A stretch of 64,000 nt of DNA. Origin: Gracilaria domingensis. Lineage: Eukaryota; Rhodophyta; Florideophyceae; Gracilariales; Gracilariaceae. A program made the position numbers and the translations under genes. The stretch spans positions 225,826 through 289,825 of the forward strand of contig VCMS01000031.1 in the NCBI GenBank assembly GCA_022539475.1, written 5' to 3'. Below the pieces are notes generated by a model. The model searched no databases and was not told the DNA's origin. It saw only the letters and a program-made list of their open reading frames with translations. Of the stretch, positions 32,490-44,748 are shown piece by piece (positions within the stretch are counted from its first letter, which is position 1; each line of letters opens with the position of its first letter).

Positions 32490-33455
32490 TTGATTTGAAT
32501 AATATGAAATTAGCAATCAAACGAAAGTCAGGGAACGTTTGGTGAGCAACGACAAGTACCACCTTAACAATCACTGCTTAGGACAAAATAGGATGGCTGC
32601 TGTGAGCACTACGTACTAAGGATTAGAAATCTGTGACGACTCTAGAATCCAGTTGATTTAGAGTATCACTGTATCCCTTGAGTAGTATACATCACGCGGG
32701 TCTGTCACAAACGTAAGAACATTCAAAACTCTGTTTCAAGCGAAAATCTCTCACGCGTGGGCCTTTGTAAGGGGGTGCATTTGCCAACCAGAACCATCGC
32801 GTTTGATCATGTTTGAAGGAGAGGCAAAATTCAAGCAGGACGCTACGCTGAGCACGATACAGATTGCAGAAAATGTTGTAGGTAACTAAAGTATCTAACC
32901 CGACACAGGGGCACAGCGGCGGCTCTCCGTTCATGTGACGGCCATGTTGCGACGCAATGTACCCTTTTATGCTGATCAAGAGCTTACGCGGTTACTTTTG
33001 CACACTTCGTCACCGTAAATATAGTAGGCTACATTATTTTCGGTAAAAACTTTTGAAAGAAGAGGACCAGTTATACTGTGGCCCACAACAAATTAGGTAC
33101 CACGTTATATAAGTTACGGACATAAGTAACATGGGCCAAATTATATAAAAAGGGATTTTATAATGTAGGTTCGCACCATTAAAGTTTTAATTGAAAAAGT
33201 GAACTTGGGAAAAGTTCCATTCTAGAGTAGGAATGTATTTCGTTTTATGATGATAGAAATAACTAAAACATGTTTTCAGTGCACCTAATAGGGGGGCTAT
33301 GACTTTTTGTCTTTTTAACATTAATTTGAAGAGCTTTTCAATAATACAGTGATAAATTATTAACTTTCACCGCATCTCTAAAACTCTTTTTAAAGTGGCC
33401 CAAACTAAATCTGTTACCAAATTATTGTTGAGCTCACTTTATTTACGGTAATTGG
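32490..33455. repeat. AT-rich non-coding stretch with a spaced direct repeat
   Basis: The sequence around 33,079-33,105 (GTGGCCCACAACAAATTAGG then TACC) recurs in diverged form around 33,394-33,421 (GTGGCCCAAACTAAATCTGT then TACC), about 315 bp away in the same orientation. Long AT-rich runs lie between. No gene. It could be a small non-autonomous element or a partial duplication. Confidence 0.4.
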
Positions 33456-34380
33456 GTGGACGTGTACAGGGTCCAAATTCTACCGTATATCTTTCACGAA
33501 AAGGTCACGCATAGGGCTTTTGAAAGACGGTTCAGCTGTGACTCAGAACCTTCCCGTGTGACCCTGTTTGCCGCTTTGGCAAAAGCAAAGCCGGGCGCCA
33601 CATTGAAAGAGGTGCCTGCTGCGAACAATGGTTGCAAGTGACTACAAAGTTCGCGAGAGACACGAGTCCTGTCCGGTCTTATTGAATACATCGTTTAAAG
33701 GCTACAGCGCCTACCTTCAGAACCGCCTAGCTTCAAAAAGCGTGAAGCGTATGTGTGCATATGAGAGAGGCTCTCACCCTAAATGTGCAGCATACGTGGC
33801 GGGTCTTTCAAAAATGCTTACAACATGTAATCAAAACAAGTTCAAGTGCTCATCTTCTACGCATTATTTGTAGTTTGCGCCTACTGTGAATGGAGATTCT
33901 CCAAAACGGACCAGTTGTCAATCCTGAAACGGCGTCGTTAACATTATGAAGCGACTAAAGATTGCAGACGCCAAGCTTTCATCCGAAGTCAAGCCCTCGT
34001 CGTCGTTGGAATCATCAGGTCATGCAGTCGAAGAGACAGTTCCCTGTGGTACAGGAGACTTCTTTGGAATCTGGAAGCGCAAAAGACGACGAAGACACAG
34101 ATCGTATGGCTACGCAGCGGGTGCTACAAATTTACTCCTTCTATCGTTTTTAAACGAGTTTTCTTTTTCGTGCTAAGCGTTCTAGTGCAAATCTCATTGT
34201 TTCTTGGGATATTACCGAAGTGTTTGATCGAGAAACGAAACAATGTGTTTCGTGTCCTGGAGATGAAACGGGGCATTGGATCGAAATATTTCAACACTGC
34301 CTGAATCAACAGCGTACAATGGGAAAAAGATACTCTGTCTATCGCAATGATAACGAGAGAATCAGTCCCTATGACCATCG

Positions 34381-34620
34381 ATTCTGGCCCAAATATGGAC
34401 GAACAGTGACCGAAATGATTTTGTTTAGCCGGAACATTTGTGAGAAGGCGAATCTCGCCCAGTATATCAATTTCATCTTTGGTAGGTATGGCCAAAATAT
34501 GGCCATCTACGAGAACATAAATTAATAACTGCCATATGTTGCACGTTCCCACAAACTTTTGGGCTAAACGCCATCACATCGGTCGCTTTTTGGTTATATT
34601 TGGGCCAGATTTGATATTCA
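34381..34620. repeat. Dispersed GGCCAT-rich repeat, copy 2
   Basis: It aligns by eye with 51,101-51,400. Shared blocks include CTGGCCCAAATATGG, the TATCAATTTC region, GGTATGGCCAAAATATGGCC, ATCTACGAGAACATAAA, CTTTTTGGTTATATTTGGGC and GGGGATTAT-like ends. The copies are diverged by roughly 25-35% with indels. Confidence 0.55.
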
Positions 34621-34845
34621 TGGGGATTATTTGTGTTGGTTGTCTTCTTTGCCAGTTTTTGAACATCTACTAACGCAATTCTGCCAACATTTCAACTTGG
34701 CATTGATTCATGCATAGATATCAAGGTTCTTACACTGCTCATTCAAGCTCAACAACGTACTTGCGCTGAAAAATCTATATTTATCCGGTGGGAGGGGCAG
34801 ATGAGGGAGATATATGGGCAAGTAGAAGAAAAAATGGCTTCACAG

Positions 34846-36576
34846 TTTGACTCATTGTGCGACAGCATGGGTCGAAAGCCTCTGCTTATTTTTAGTTCTG
34901 ATTTGGAGACGGAAGAATCCGAAAATGTACCTAGTTCTCCAACTTAAGCCAATCCTTTCGCGGACCAACCTGGAGAAGCCGAACTTCTTCCTTCGACACA
35001 ACTTGTAACCCCAGAGAATCCTCCATCCACACACAGAGAATTTCTCCGCGCCAGATTGACTCTGCACGATCTCGTTTGAAGTTGCTGCTTGTCGAGCCGC
35101 GCAAAAAGATGCCGAAACAAAGAGCGGAAAGAGTACTCATCTGTGGGTCCAAACGTCGACGCTCTACCTCGTATATCAAAACGCAAACTGGTATGTCTCG
35201 GGAAAAAGCCTTGACGGCGAAGCGAGGCCAATTGTTGGTCTTGGATGGAAGTTTCTTCGACAGTCGAGGAGGACGAATGGAAGAAACCGCCAAGAAGCAG
35301 AAGGAAAATGTTGTTTACAGTGGTCTAAAGCTTTCTACTAAGAACTGTGAGGATATCGAAACAGTTTATGACTTAAATTTTCGCTGCATGGTTGGGTTTG
35401 GAAGGAAAACGTCCACACCATTTGATGCTTTGCGTTTTACCGCTGGGCAGTACTAGAGGTTTTCCATAGCGATTGACCTGGTTAATCGCAACGAGGCGTA
35501 GAGGAAGAATGCTGTGTTCCATTCTTCGGATGAAGAAGAAGCTGTGAAGCTTTTTTGAACCATTTTACACTGACATCGTCTCCGTACGCAGTGGCGGGAA
35601 AGTGCAAAAATCTTCACATAGTGGTTTGTCTTGGGAAGCCTCAAATTGACGAAGAATTTTGAGGAAGTCTAGAAGATGTTGAAGAGCTGTTGCGCGGCAC
35701 TGCAGCTTTTGAAAAACCTGGTGGTCGCCGTAACTGACGTCGTCAGCGCCTACTCGATATCTCTACGAAAAACCGCAGCTTGCTGGTTGGTGCCAATTTT
35801 CGAAAACCACTTTCGATTGCGACTCATGCGTTGAGGGACATAATGAGCACTTATCAGTTTGACGACGCGAAAGAGAATGGCGTTTTTGCTCTTAGATTGG
35901 ATGGCTGTGAAGATCTTGTTCAGAAATGGTGTATCAATTTCTTGGAGGGAATTGTGTTTGCGGCAGGGGAACGGCGACCTTTCGCTACTTCAACATTACA
36001 AGTTCCGAACAACTATGAACTCAATCGTACAGAGAGGACAGAATTTGGAGATTTCTTCAGCCTCAGATGTGACTGTGACAAAACGGAGAGAAGCGCTAAT
36101 TTTCCGCTTGTGATGTCCCCTATCAGCATGAACCCAGTGTATTTCGCGCGTATTTGCGAGATAAGCATAAGTTCATCGATGATGGTTTCGATATCAGACT
36201 TTTGCTGTACTCGAGAGAGGGGACTGCATTGGAATCAAAGCAGATAACGACTTCCACAACGGCGTTTATGACTCAAATGAACAAGCGTTATCAGTTCGTT
36301 ACTTGCATGACGATTAGAGCAAACTTTGCTACTTCGATGGTTCACGCGTTTCGTAGCAAAGGCGTCGGTAATGATTTGTCGCTAGATAAGCTTCTAGAGT
36401 TGCTGGTGAACAGGATGAACTGTAGCGTGGACCACATTTTGGCCGCGTACGTCCATATAATTAGAACAGACTGTAACAAAGTGGTCTAACCTGCTATGGA
36501 ACACTTCTTAGTCATAATGGAGGAGAATGAAGATGACTCTGAAGATGACGACGAAGAGGAAGAGACATATGATTAA
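34846..36576 (+). pseudogene. Unrecognised protein-coding remnant with acidic tail
   Basis: Several plus-strand segments look like protein. At 34,846-35,062 there is a Glu/Pro-rich stretch with one internal TAA. A basic segment covers 35,076-35,456. At 35,780-36,150 the reading includes NGVFALRLDGCEDLVQKW. At 36,154-36,576 KHKFIDDGFDIRLLLYSREG and a helix-rich block lead, past one in-frame TAA (36,487-36,489), into a very acidic end (EENEDDSEDDDEEEETYD). The composition is that of a decayed nuclear protein, possibly a transposon accessory gene. I do not recognise the family. Confidence 0.35.
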
Positions 36577-36579
36577 CTT

Positions 36580-37130
36580 ATAACCATTCATGTCCATTTC
36601 AGGGAAGTCAAAGAATGTTGTGATGGCCGCGCGTTTTTGATTTGCCTGCAGTACAAACATGGGCTCGTGCGGTATGGAAATGCTATCAAACGCCACAACA
36701 CTGCTCGACTTTCTGCAGCGGGTCCATGTGGAGGCAGCCCATTACCGATCTTTTCACACGCTTTGTCCAGAGCTTCCCATTACGCTTATTGCCATTGCTG
36801 TATTCATTCACTGCATGACATGTTGCAATTGGAATGATTTTCAGTCTTGTAGAAGCAAATTTTCGGAGAGCCGTGGACCAGATCGAAGGTCTGAAAATAT
36901 TCTGGGCAACTCTGTGCAAGATTTCATCCCAGTCCACACTGCAGTTGCCACGAACTTAAAGATTTCAGCAATAGTGCCCCCTTCGATGAGTCTTCAATAC
37001 GGTTATTGCCACATTGTTATTTTCTCGCCTTGAGTAGTTTCTTCTATACTGTATTTAAAATGACGCTAGCCGTCTCTTTCGGTGTAACAATTAGGATTTT
37101 GGCGCAAGCTTAGGGTAAACTGGCGGCTCT
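36580..37130. other. Non-coding stretch
   Basis: Overlapping frames on both strands (36,659-37,033 plus; 36,686-36,937 minus) are similar in length and neither is convincing. No gene called. Confidence 0.3.
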
Positions 37131-37135
37131 AGGGC

Positions 37136-37480
37136 GTGAACCGCTCGACCACGAGCGGAAGCATCATTGTACTTGGGACAAGCAACCTGCGAGACCAACT
37201 AGACGACGTGCTAGTTGACCGCTGCTACCTGGTCGTGAAGCTGCACAAACCATGGCGTGCTGCTGGTGATGGCGGTAAGCGAGCTACCTCGGCTACAGCT
37301 AGTCTGCAACGGGACCTACGCAGAGTGCGAAGACGGGTTGCAGCAAAGTGGGCCGGCGACCGAATCGAAAGATAGCGATGGCGGTGGCGGCTCCGACGAA
37401 GATGAGCGTGGGCGCCAGCATGCTGTTGCGACACGCAGGCGCGCTGCCTTGCTCATAGTGGTGACGGTGCCGGGCAATTG
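37136..37480 (+). pseudogene. GC-rich unrecognised fragment
   Basis: One frame gives GSIIVLGTSNLRDQLDDVLV followed by DRCYLVVKLHKPW. After a frame change near 37,255 coding style continues with SELPRLQLVCNGTYAECEDG and a Gly/Asp/Glu-rich stretch to a TGA at about 37,481. GC content is clearly above the flanks, as in the 11-12 kb patch. No family recognised. Confidence 0.3.
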
Positions 37481-37801
37481 ACTACAAACGAGGGCTTCGA
37501 GCTCGCGCGCTGCGTGACAGCTTCGGCAGCGCTGTCAGAACGCGATGCGTGCCACGCAGCTACGTGCCGCTCTCATGTGCGTCGATTAATAAACGCCCTT
37601 TAGCGAGCCGCATCGTCATCGTAAGATACGAACACTGCGGCGCCGTCGCGCTCTCGCCATTTTGGGGCGGATGAATGAACGCCTGGCTTTATTTACCCAG
37701 TTTGGAAAATAGGTTACCGACGGTACAGGGCGAGCACCGCGTTGGATTTTTCTGTGCCTAACTCGCCGCAGTTGACACTCACTGCACGATCAGCAGATGA
37801 A

Positions 37802-38355
37802 TTAAGGGAAGGCGTCCATTCGCGGCTTCGAAAGGTTCGTAGAGGGTCGACGGCAATGTTCTCTTCTTTTCTTTCGATAAGAAGAACGCTGTTGGTGAGA
37901 AAGTGCGGGAATTACTTTGTCAAGTATTCCATGATTCGCGTCTGGAGTCACAAGATCCCGCCCTTCCACTGCCGAAAGTTTCGCTGTGCCCGAATGTTGG
38001 TTCATTTTGGCGCGAATTGTGCCGGTGTACCCGGCGTCTCTCAATACGTCCTCGACCTATGGAATGGCTCTAACAGCCAACGCCTCACGCAGATGCGCAT
38101 ACATTCAACTCGTTGTGCGCGTACGCCCGCGACACCAGCATGAGCGTGCAAAGCTTTGACAGGTGCGCCCCCGACAACGGCTGGAATATGTCGCGGTTTT
38201 GGTGATAGTCGTGCATGGTGGCCTGTGCGAGCAGACGCAGCAGCTGGAACAACTTGTAGCAGTTTCCATTGTTCTGCAGCGATTGGATGCAAGGCATGGA
38301 GAGCAACTCGCTGGACACGTACAGATTCGGATCCTCTGTGGCTTGAACGCGGATC
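37802..38355 (-). pseudogene. Unrecognised helical protein fragment
   Basis: The minus frame from about 38,355 reads as amphipathic helical protein: DPNLYVSSELLSMPCIQSLQ, then NCYKLFQLLRLLAQATMHDY, then HLSKLCTLMLVSRAYAHNEL. It stops at 38,085. A neighbouring frame continues with YAHLREALAVRAIP and, after one stop, RDAGYTGTIRAKMNQHSGTA and on to 37,802. The helical periodicity is convincing for a real gene remnant, perhaps an all-helical repeat protein, but I cannot name it. Confidence 0.35.
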
Positions 38356-38449
38356 TACGGGGCGGCCCAGACAAGCATATAGATACCCATTGGATGTAGT
38401 AGAGATGTACAGGACATGTACAGTAGATTTTTTGGTTATGAATGTGATG

Positions 38450-40570
38450 AGCGCAAGATGTTTCAAATTATTTTTGTCCTTTTAGGATCTATGTTTCACA
38501 CCCTCTGTACGATAATGATACGCGTTGGACGTCCTACTAATATATTCGCAGCGGAATCAATGATTTTAGTTTGCTTTTGCTATGTAAGGGACTCATTGGG
38601 TGCTTACGTAAACCTTTGATTCCAGGTGGACAAGGCGTATGTTTGATTTTGCCGTACTGTACGGATGGTATTTGAATCCGCAGTATATTTCAAATTTTCG
38701 GTGGTGTAAGTGGGACCCACGGCGCGTTGGTTGATTTAGCTGGAATCAAACATTCACGATTCAAGGCGCCAAAATCAATGAATACCAGCTTGCGTGTTGT
38801 TTCTCTGTGTCTTGAAATTGCGCAGGCCTTTACGATACCGAATCAGCTGTCATGGAGCTTTGAATCTGTAGTAGAAAAATTGGTTTCCCCTTACTATCAT
38901 CTTATAAGTTTGAAACATGTTACAAGTAGTGCAATTAATGCTTCTTAATTGCAAACACTTACGTATACGCAATTAATTGATGAACAATATCGAAAGCATT
39001 ATAGGCCACTCATATGCGAAAAGTACCTAATTTGTGTAGCCAGATTGGCCTTGACTATGTCGCTGCTCCATATATGGTGACCACCATGAACCTCTATCGC
39101 AGTCAATGTTCACTATGTCTTTAGGAGCCTGTCTGAATCCTTTTTCTCAACCAAGCTTTACCTCTTAGAAGACTAAGGCCATTGCTCCACAGTTGTGGCT
39201 CAGAATGGTCGAAGTCTCCTCCATGCCATATTGATATTCGGTGACATGGAGGCTCTCTTGTTCTTTGGTTTTCCCCTTTTCGAAACTGCTCTATGGTTCC
39301 CCTAATTCTCAGACGCATTTAGAACTAGCAGTTGTACACTAAGAACCTCGTATGAGGAGATTTGGAGTGTCAGTGGTTCGACTCATCCACTGTACTATAA
39401 CCAGGTCTTCATGCGAAGAGGGTGTGTCCGAGATTGACTTTTCAATTGATCCCTAACGTTGCGCATTCAGATCATCTAAAAGATCGTCTACCCTTTTCTT
39501 TCACAATGATTTGCTCTTACGCCAAAGGCACCATCCTAGACTCCGCAGGATCTCAAGCTTACAAAAATTCCCAAAACCCATTTCCTCCGAATGTACTCTG
39601 TGACCCTAGATGTCCAAGGCCTTCTTTCGAAGCGGTTCTGATCCATCCCTTTCCATTTCTTTTCTCGGTTCGAAGCTTATCATCTGGTCTTTCGGCGCTT
39701 CGTTCCCGCCACAGCTTTGTTCCCTTTATGCACATCGTCATTGAACTTATGTATCACGATCTCATGGTTTCGGCTTCTTGGTTCCATCTCTGTCTCGCGA
39801 ACTCAGAATAATTCATTGAAATTGACATCAATCTTCTGCCGTTCACGATTTCAGTTGTTGGCACTTTTCCGCCCAATTCGTTTCTCTTTTTTCCCATGCG
39901 AATGGGGGGTTCTCTCATCGATTTTGGCCACCTCTATAGCGAAACTGCCAAACGTTTTCAATTTATATGATTGGCTGCAAAATACGTTGTAACTGTTAAA
40001 GACGCAGTTAAGCTAATAATTCAAGCAAAAATCCGTAAAGAAGTGTACTTAACACAAAAGTAATAAACTACTTGCCTATATTATTGAAGCCGTTACAGTT
40101 TTCTAGGAACATCGTAATACCAGTCCCTGCGAAACATTGATTCATTCTTCTTGGCTTGACTTCTCCTATCGATTGTCGTTCATTTTCCCTATACCTGGTG
40201 CTCTTCTTTCGTATTGAAACTATCGGCAAACTTTGCTTGTGTACGGATTGCGTATTTCGTTTCACTTACAATGAATATACAAGATCTTATTGCGAGGAAG
40301 TCTTTCAATGACTTTTCCGCTTCTAAATGAGATACATGTGATCTGCTCTTCGGAACACTGATAGAAATTCCAATCTTCGGCAATATTACCGCTGAACATA
40401 GTCATGTGTTCAGAGCACCAACGCCATATGTTCCTCCACATGAAAGCGGGTATGCTTCTTTTATTAACTTAGAAGGATATGGACTAACGGATAAAAAAAT
40501 ATTTTGTGAATCTTCGCCTTAATCCATGATATGTAAGGCTACAAGAATTTCTTCTGTGTATACATGCTCT
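38450..40570. other. Non-coding stretch
   Basis: AT-rich, with short unconvincing frames only (for example 39,422-39,811 plus and 40,189-40,383 minus). No RNA gene or repeat recognised. Confidence 0.35.
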
Positions 40571-40574
40571 CGAT

Positions 40575-41170
40575 ACTCTACTGAGCGCCGTTCAGAGGCT
40601 TTCTTCCAGCGCCCCGGCTCATGTCAAACCGCCTTCACAACCACTCCCGAGCGCAAAGTTCTCGTCTATTACTACGTTCTTCACACACATAGCGGCTCTG
40701 TAAGCATAATACACTCCTTCTAGTAGGTATTGCGACACCACTGAGTGTACTCTAGCCACTGCAGCATGAGCACGGTAGCGTTTGGGTTCATGCTTAACTG
40801 TCCTCACCACCTCTCTTTCCAGACCCTTATTCTCGCCCACTACTGCACTTTTCACTCAACCACCGTCTCCATAGTGAGCACACGCTCTTCCTAACAGCTC
40901 TAAAGACTCCACTGAGTGCCGCTCAGAGGCTCTCTTGCAGCGCACCGGCTCATGTCCAACCGCCTTTACAACCTCTTCCGACCGCAATATCCTCTTCTAT
41001 TGCTGCCTTCTTCACCCACAAAGCGGGTCTCTAGCCACAATAAACTCTCTGTGAAGGGTGTTGAGACACCACTGAGTGCCTTGTAGGAAATGCAGCATGA
41101 GGCCGGGAGCGTTTTGCGCTTGCATGTTCTGTGTTACAATTTTGTATCTCTTTACCGGCGCAAACCCATG
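40575..41170. repeat. Tandem duplication, about 331-bp period
   Basis: ACTCTACTGAGCGCCGTTCA at 40,575 and ACTCCACTGAGTGCCGCTCA at 40,906 begin two collinear units. Both contain GGCTCATGTCMAACCGCCTT, TTCTTCACMCACA, and near the end GACACCACTGAGTG with a GCAGCATGAG word. The second unit is shorter, with a deletion. Similarity is about 75-80% by eye. Confidence 0.75.
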
Positions 41171-41179
41171 AACGTACTA

Positions 41180-42175
41180 GACTCTATTTCGGTAATTTAT
41201 GAATATTTCTTCCTTTACTTTTTGAATATATCTGGCTTTTGGTTAAGGCTATCTGAAGTTTTATTCATCTTCAGTACATAATATGGTTTTTCAACAACTA
41301 ATATGAGATGTCTTGCTGTCTGTTTCTACTTCTGTGGTCCAAGTGAAGGCTAATATGGATTTATGTGTTTATACCCATTCCATACTTTCCTCACACTCAA
41401 TCTTGGGCATTTCTGTAACGGACTAAGACGCTTTTCGGAACATCATGACCCTTGCAATAAGCCAACATAGCACACATTGCTCTTTGATTATACTCCACGT
41501 CAGTTTAACTTTTTCTGGCGATGAAAAATGGTTTTGAGTTCTAAAGCTTTACTTGTAACGCATTTATACTGTAAAAATATCGTGTTACTAAAAAAGATAA
41601 AGATTGTTTTGATTCTCTGAAGAAAAATGGATCGAATACAATGACATCTTTATTGTTGGTCATTTTAAATGAACAGATAATTTCCTTTAAGCTGATGAAA
41701 ACATTGCTGTTAAAGACAAATAATGGAATGGCAACGGTTTTATGGAAATTCCTGTTGTCTGTTTCTAAAGAGAAAGGTGAGTTCAGTTTTATTTCTCAAC
41801 TTAAATCTAAGCTAGGTTTGTACTAAGTTTAGTTAAATTAATCGAAACTGTTCTGCAAGAAATGTGTTTTGCATATTTTATTTAAACTGTAAGGCTCTTG
41901 CTCGTATTATACGAGCAAAGTGTTCTTAGCACTGAACGTGGAAGAGTAGTATGCGGAGCTGACAACCACAGGTCACCGACGTTTCAGGGTGAAAACGTTG
42001 CTCGACGCGGCCGGCTTGGTGATGCTCTAAAGTGCTGTGCTGTATGGATCTTTAAATTTAATGAAAACAAGGTGAAATTATTTCGCGAAGCCGTAAGGTG
42101 CTCCGTGTCCATTTGTACAGATTGGGAATATTCAATGCCATCCACCGAGCTTCGTGTACTGCTATATGTTCGTCG
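41180..42175. other. AT-rich non-coding stretch
   Basis: No gene seen. Only short AT-rich frames (for example 41,641-41,826). Confidence 0.35.
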
Positions 42176-42179
42176 CCTC

Positions 42180-42650
42180 CTGTCGCCCACTCGCGCCGTC
42201 TACCCCCGGCTTCGTCGCTCCCTGAGCTTCCATCGTACCCCGCTCACTAGCCATTTCACTAGCGTCCCCCATGCTGCCTTTACGCTCCTCCGCCCTTCCA
42301 TCGCGTCTCGTGGGGCCGTCACAACCTCCCGCCCTCCCCTTCAGGCATATCCGTCACCTCCTTTGCCTCCGTCCCGCCCTAGCGCCGCCCGCCCCAGCCA
42401 CATCCATTTGCCTTGACGCACCTGCGCTCCCATCTTACCCCGTTCACCGCAGCCACTTCGCTTGCGTCTCCCCGTGCTGCCTTCGCGCTCTCCAGCCGTC
42501 AACGCAGCCATATAGTCATATTCATTGCCTTCGTCGCTCCCTGCGCTCCCATTGTGCTCCGTTCAACATGCTACTTCCGCATCCCGTGCTGCCATTACGC
42601 CCTCCCGCCATCCACCTCCGTCACGCCCGTCGCCCAGAGGGAGTAGTCAG
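42180..42650. repeat. C-rich minisatellite-like repeat, copy 1
   Basis: Pyrimidine-rich sequence made of imperfect copies of CCTTCGTCGCTCCCTGCGCT followed by CCCAT, with TCCATTGCC, GCCGTCAC and CCCTCC words. It shares them with 47,930-48,560. Frames in it are Ser/Pro/Ala-rich artefacts. Confidence 0.65.
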
Positions 42651-42697
42651 CAGCTGACCACTACCGCCCTAGGCGGCGCATCTCGGGGTTATCAGTA

Positions 42698-44103
42698 TCA
42701 GAACGACCCCTCAACCGTCCAAAACTCTCGCCCTCCGACTCTAGCTATGAATTCCATGACTTCCTTTGCCACAGCCACATGTGCAGCCAACCCCACGTTT
42801 CGTCTGACTTGATGCCGCGACGTGTTGAAGTGTCTAGCGAAGGTATCAACAATCTGGCTCTCTGTAAAGCCTTTTAATAACATACCGCTTGGTACGCAAG
42901 TAGGAAACTTCTCATGCAGGTCATTTTGATTTCTCGAATGGAATACGTTGCTGATTTGGGATCCAAATGAGCCATAAATATCTTGAATTCATATGAAACT
43001 TTCCACGACTTCATTGGATTGCCAATTCTCTGACTTAGAACCAAATGCTTATTTCTTGACTCCCCACAAGTGCCCTTGGTTAAGAACTTTACTGCAGGAT
43101 TCACTACCAAAATGTGAAATCGTAAGAACGGTAGGCACATGTTTAAGAGGGCAATAGCAGGCATTCCGAGCAAGGCGGTCCTCTTTCCTCTCAAGGTTGT
43201 GAACGAAACAAATCCCGCCTCAAGTGTTTTATTTGAATACCTTCCAAAGCGTTTTGCCCGAAGAGCTGTGATGTGTTTCAATGCTTTTGGAGCCTGCCCC
43301 CCGCTGTGTAGCAACAGAAGCGTGACAAACGGCGGTGTTCACCACTTGACGAGGTTCTCCAACTGAAACCGCGGCAAGCTCGCTACCGGAACTTGCAGCC
43401 TATTGACCTCCTTGTACCATTCAGTTATCTCATGCAAGGTTTTGTCCACTCTTTTCGCACAATTTCTCAAGACGCTAACGGCAGACGCTCTGAAGCCCTA
43501 CACGACGGAGTGTTCCTCGAAATGTAGCTATAAGCTCTCATGACAGATTTGATGTACACCACTGTTTGGTTCAGAGATGAGATCTCGCATTTGTTGAGCA
43601 GGAATTCATATCCAACTTCACAGATGAGCTTCAAGTGAGAGGCCATACGCATCAAGGTCCGTGTCGACTGACACTCAACGCAGATATCTACAAAACACTT
43701 CACGAAACTCAAGTTCGCAACACAATGAAACAGCGATTCTGCTTTGTAAATATCATGTTTCGGACAAACAGAGAGTGCGGCACCCAGCCTCAGAAACTGA
43801 GATTCACTGAAACACGGCCTTTGATGCGATTCGTCTTCCTCGTTTTCAAGAATTCTCTGCTTGATCTATGGAACACGAGATACAAAAAAGGGATACTAAG
43901 GCAATTCTCCATCGTTCCGTTCACTCCCGCATATATGAATCCTTCTCTCCAAATACTCGAATGTGACGCAAGCTTTGCCCCATCGCTCTAAAAAAATTGA
44001 CGACATTGCAATTGCAAGTCCTTGACGCACTCATGCTATCTTGACCGGGCTTCAGATTCTTGGTAATCGCATCTACGAGACTTTGCCCGTTTGCCGTCAC
44101 CAC
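42698..44103 (-). pseudogene. Unrecognised gene remnant
   Basis: Four minus segments look like one decayed gene. At 44,103-43,921 it reads GQSLVDAITKNLKPG and NVVNFFRAMGQSLRHIRVF. At 43,712-43,467 it reads LSFVKCFVDICVECQSTRTL and GYEFLLNKCEISSLNQTVVY. A segment covers 43,314-42,874. At 42,883-42,698 it reads ESQIVDTFARHFNTSRHQVR and AHVAVAKEVMEFIARVG. Frames differ and stops separate them, so introns or decay must intervene. The style is that of a globular protein. No family recognised. Confidence 0.3.
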
Positions 44104-44359
44104 TGAAAAACTCTCCAGAAGAGAAACAATGAAGGTCCTTTCGCTTACGCACTCTCATCGAGAAGGGCCGGAGCGGAGCCGGGGGTCGGGAGCGCCGGCG
44201 ATGGATGTGGTGAATGTCGGCAGGATGGAAGCGAAGGGGACTGGGATAGATGCGACGGGGGCAGCGATTCTGGATCGGCCCATTGCACAAAATCGGCGGT
44301 GGCGTAATGTAGGAGAGAATCCCAGATCAACTGTGTTACTATGAGGTGTACACGTTTAC

Positions 44360-44610
44360 TACGGCAAAAGTGCAGTGCTCTCGCCCGTATATGTCATTTG
44401 GAAGTATTTGTGTACCGTTTCGATACCCGACGAAAAAGGTATATCGTTACCGGAGCGATCTGTGATCTTTGCGAAGTCGCCGACGAGCACAATCGAGCGC
44501 TGTCGAGCACCCTCTTTTTCTATTGCCTATGCGTTAAACAGTGTACCAGCTACACTGTATTACAGTGGCTACCGTGACTGTTGCCGCCGTCACCGGGGAC
44601 GTTGGGTAGG
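44360..44610. repeat. Duplicated block, copy 1 (pair with 49,740-50,010)
   Basis: It aligns by eye with 49,740-50,010. Shared words include CTCTCSCCCGYATATGTCATTT, CCGTTTCGATAYCC, TATATCGTT, GATCTTTGC-AAGTCGCCG, the GAGCGCT region, TTAAACAGTGTA and ACAGTGGCTACC-like ends. About 75% similar. Confidence 0.6.
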
Positions 44611-44748
44611 AAAGCTGTCAAGGGGTTGAATCATCATTTCCCGCCACACACCACAGCCACCTATCTTATGTGCCAACTTGGTTGTGAGATCAACTGTACG
44701 TGAAGATATGAGCACCAATGTCATACTTTGAGGCGAACGAGGTGAAGA

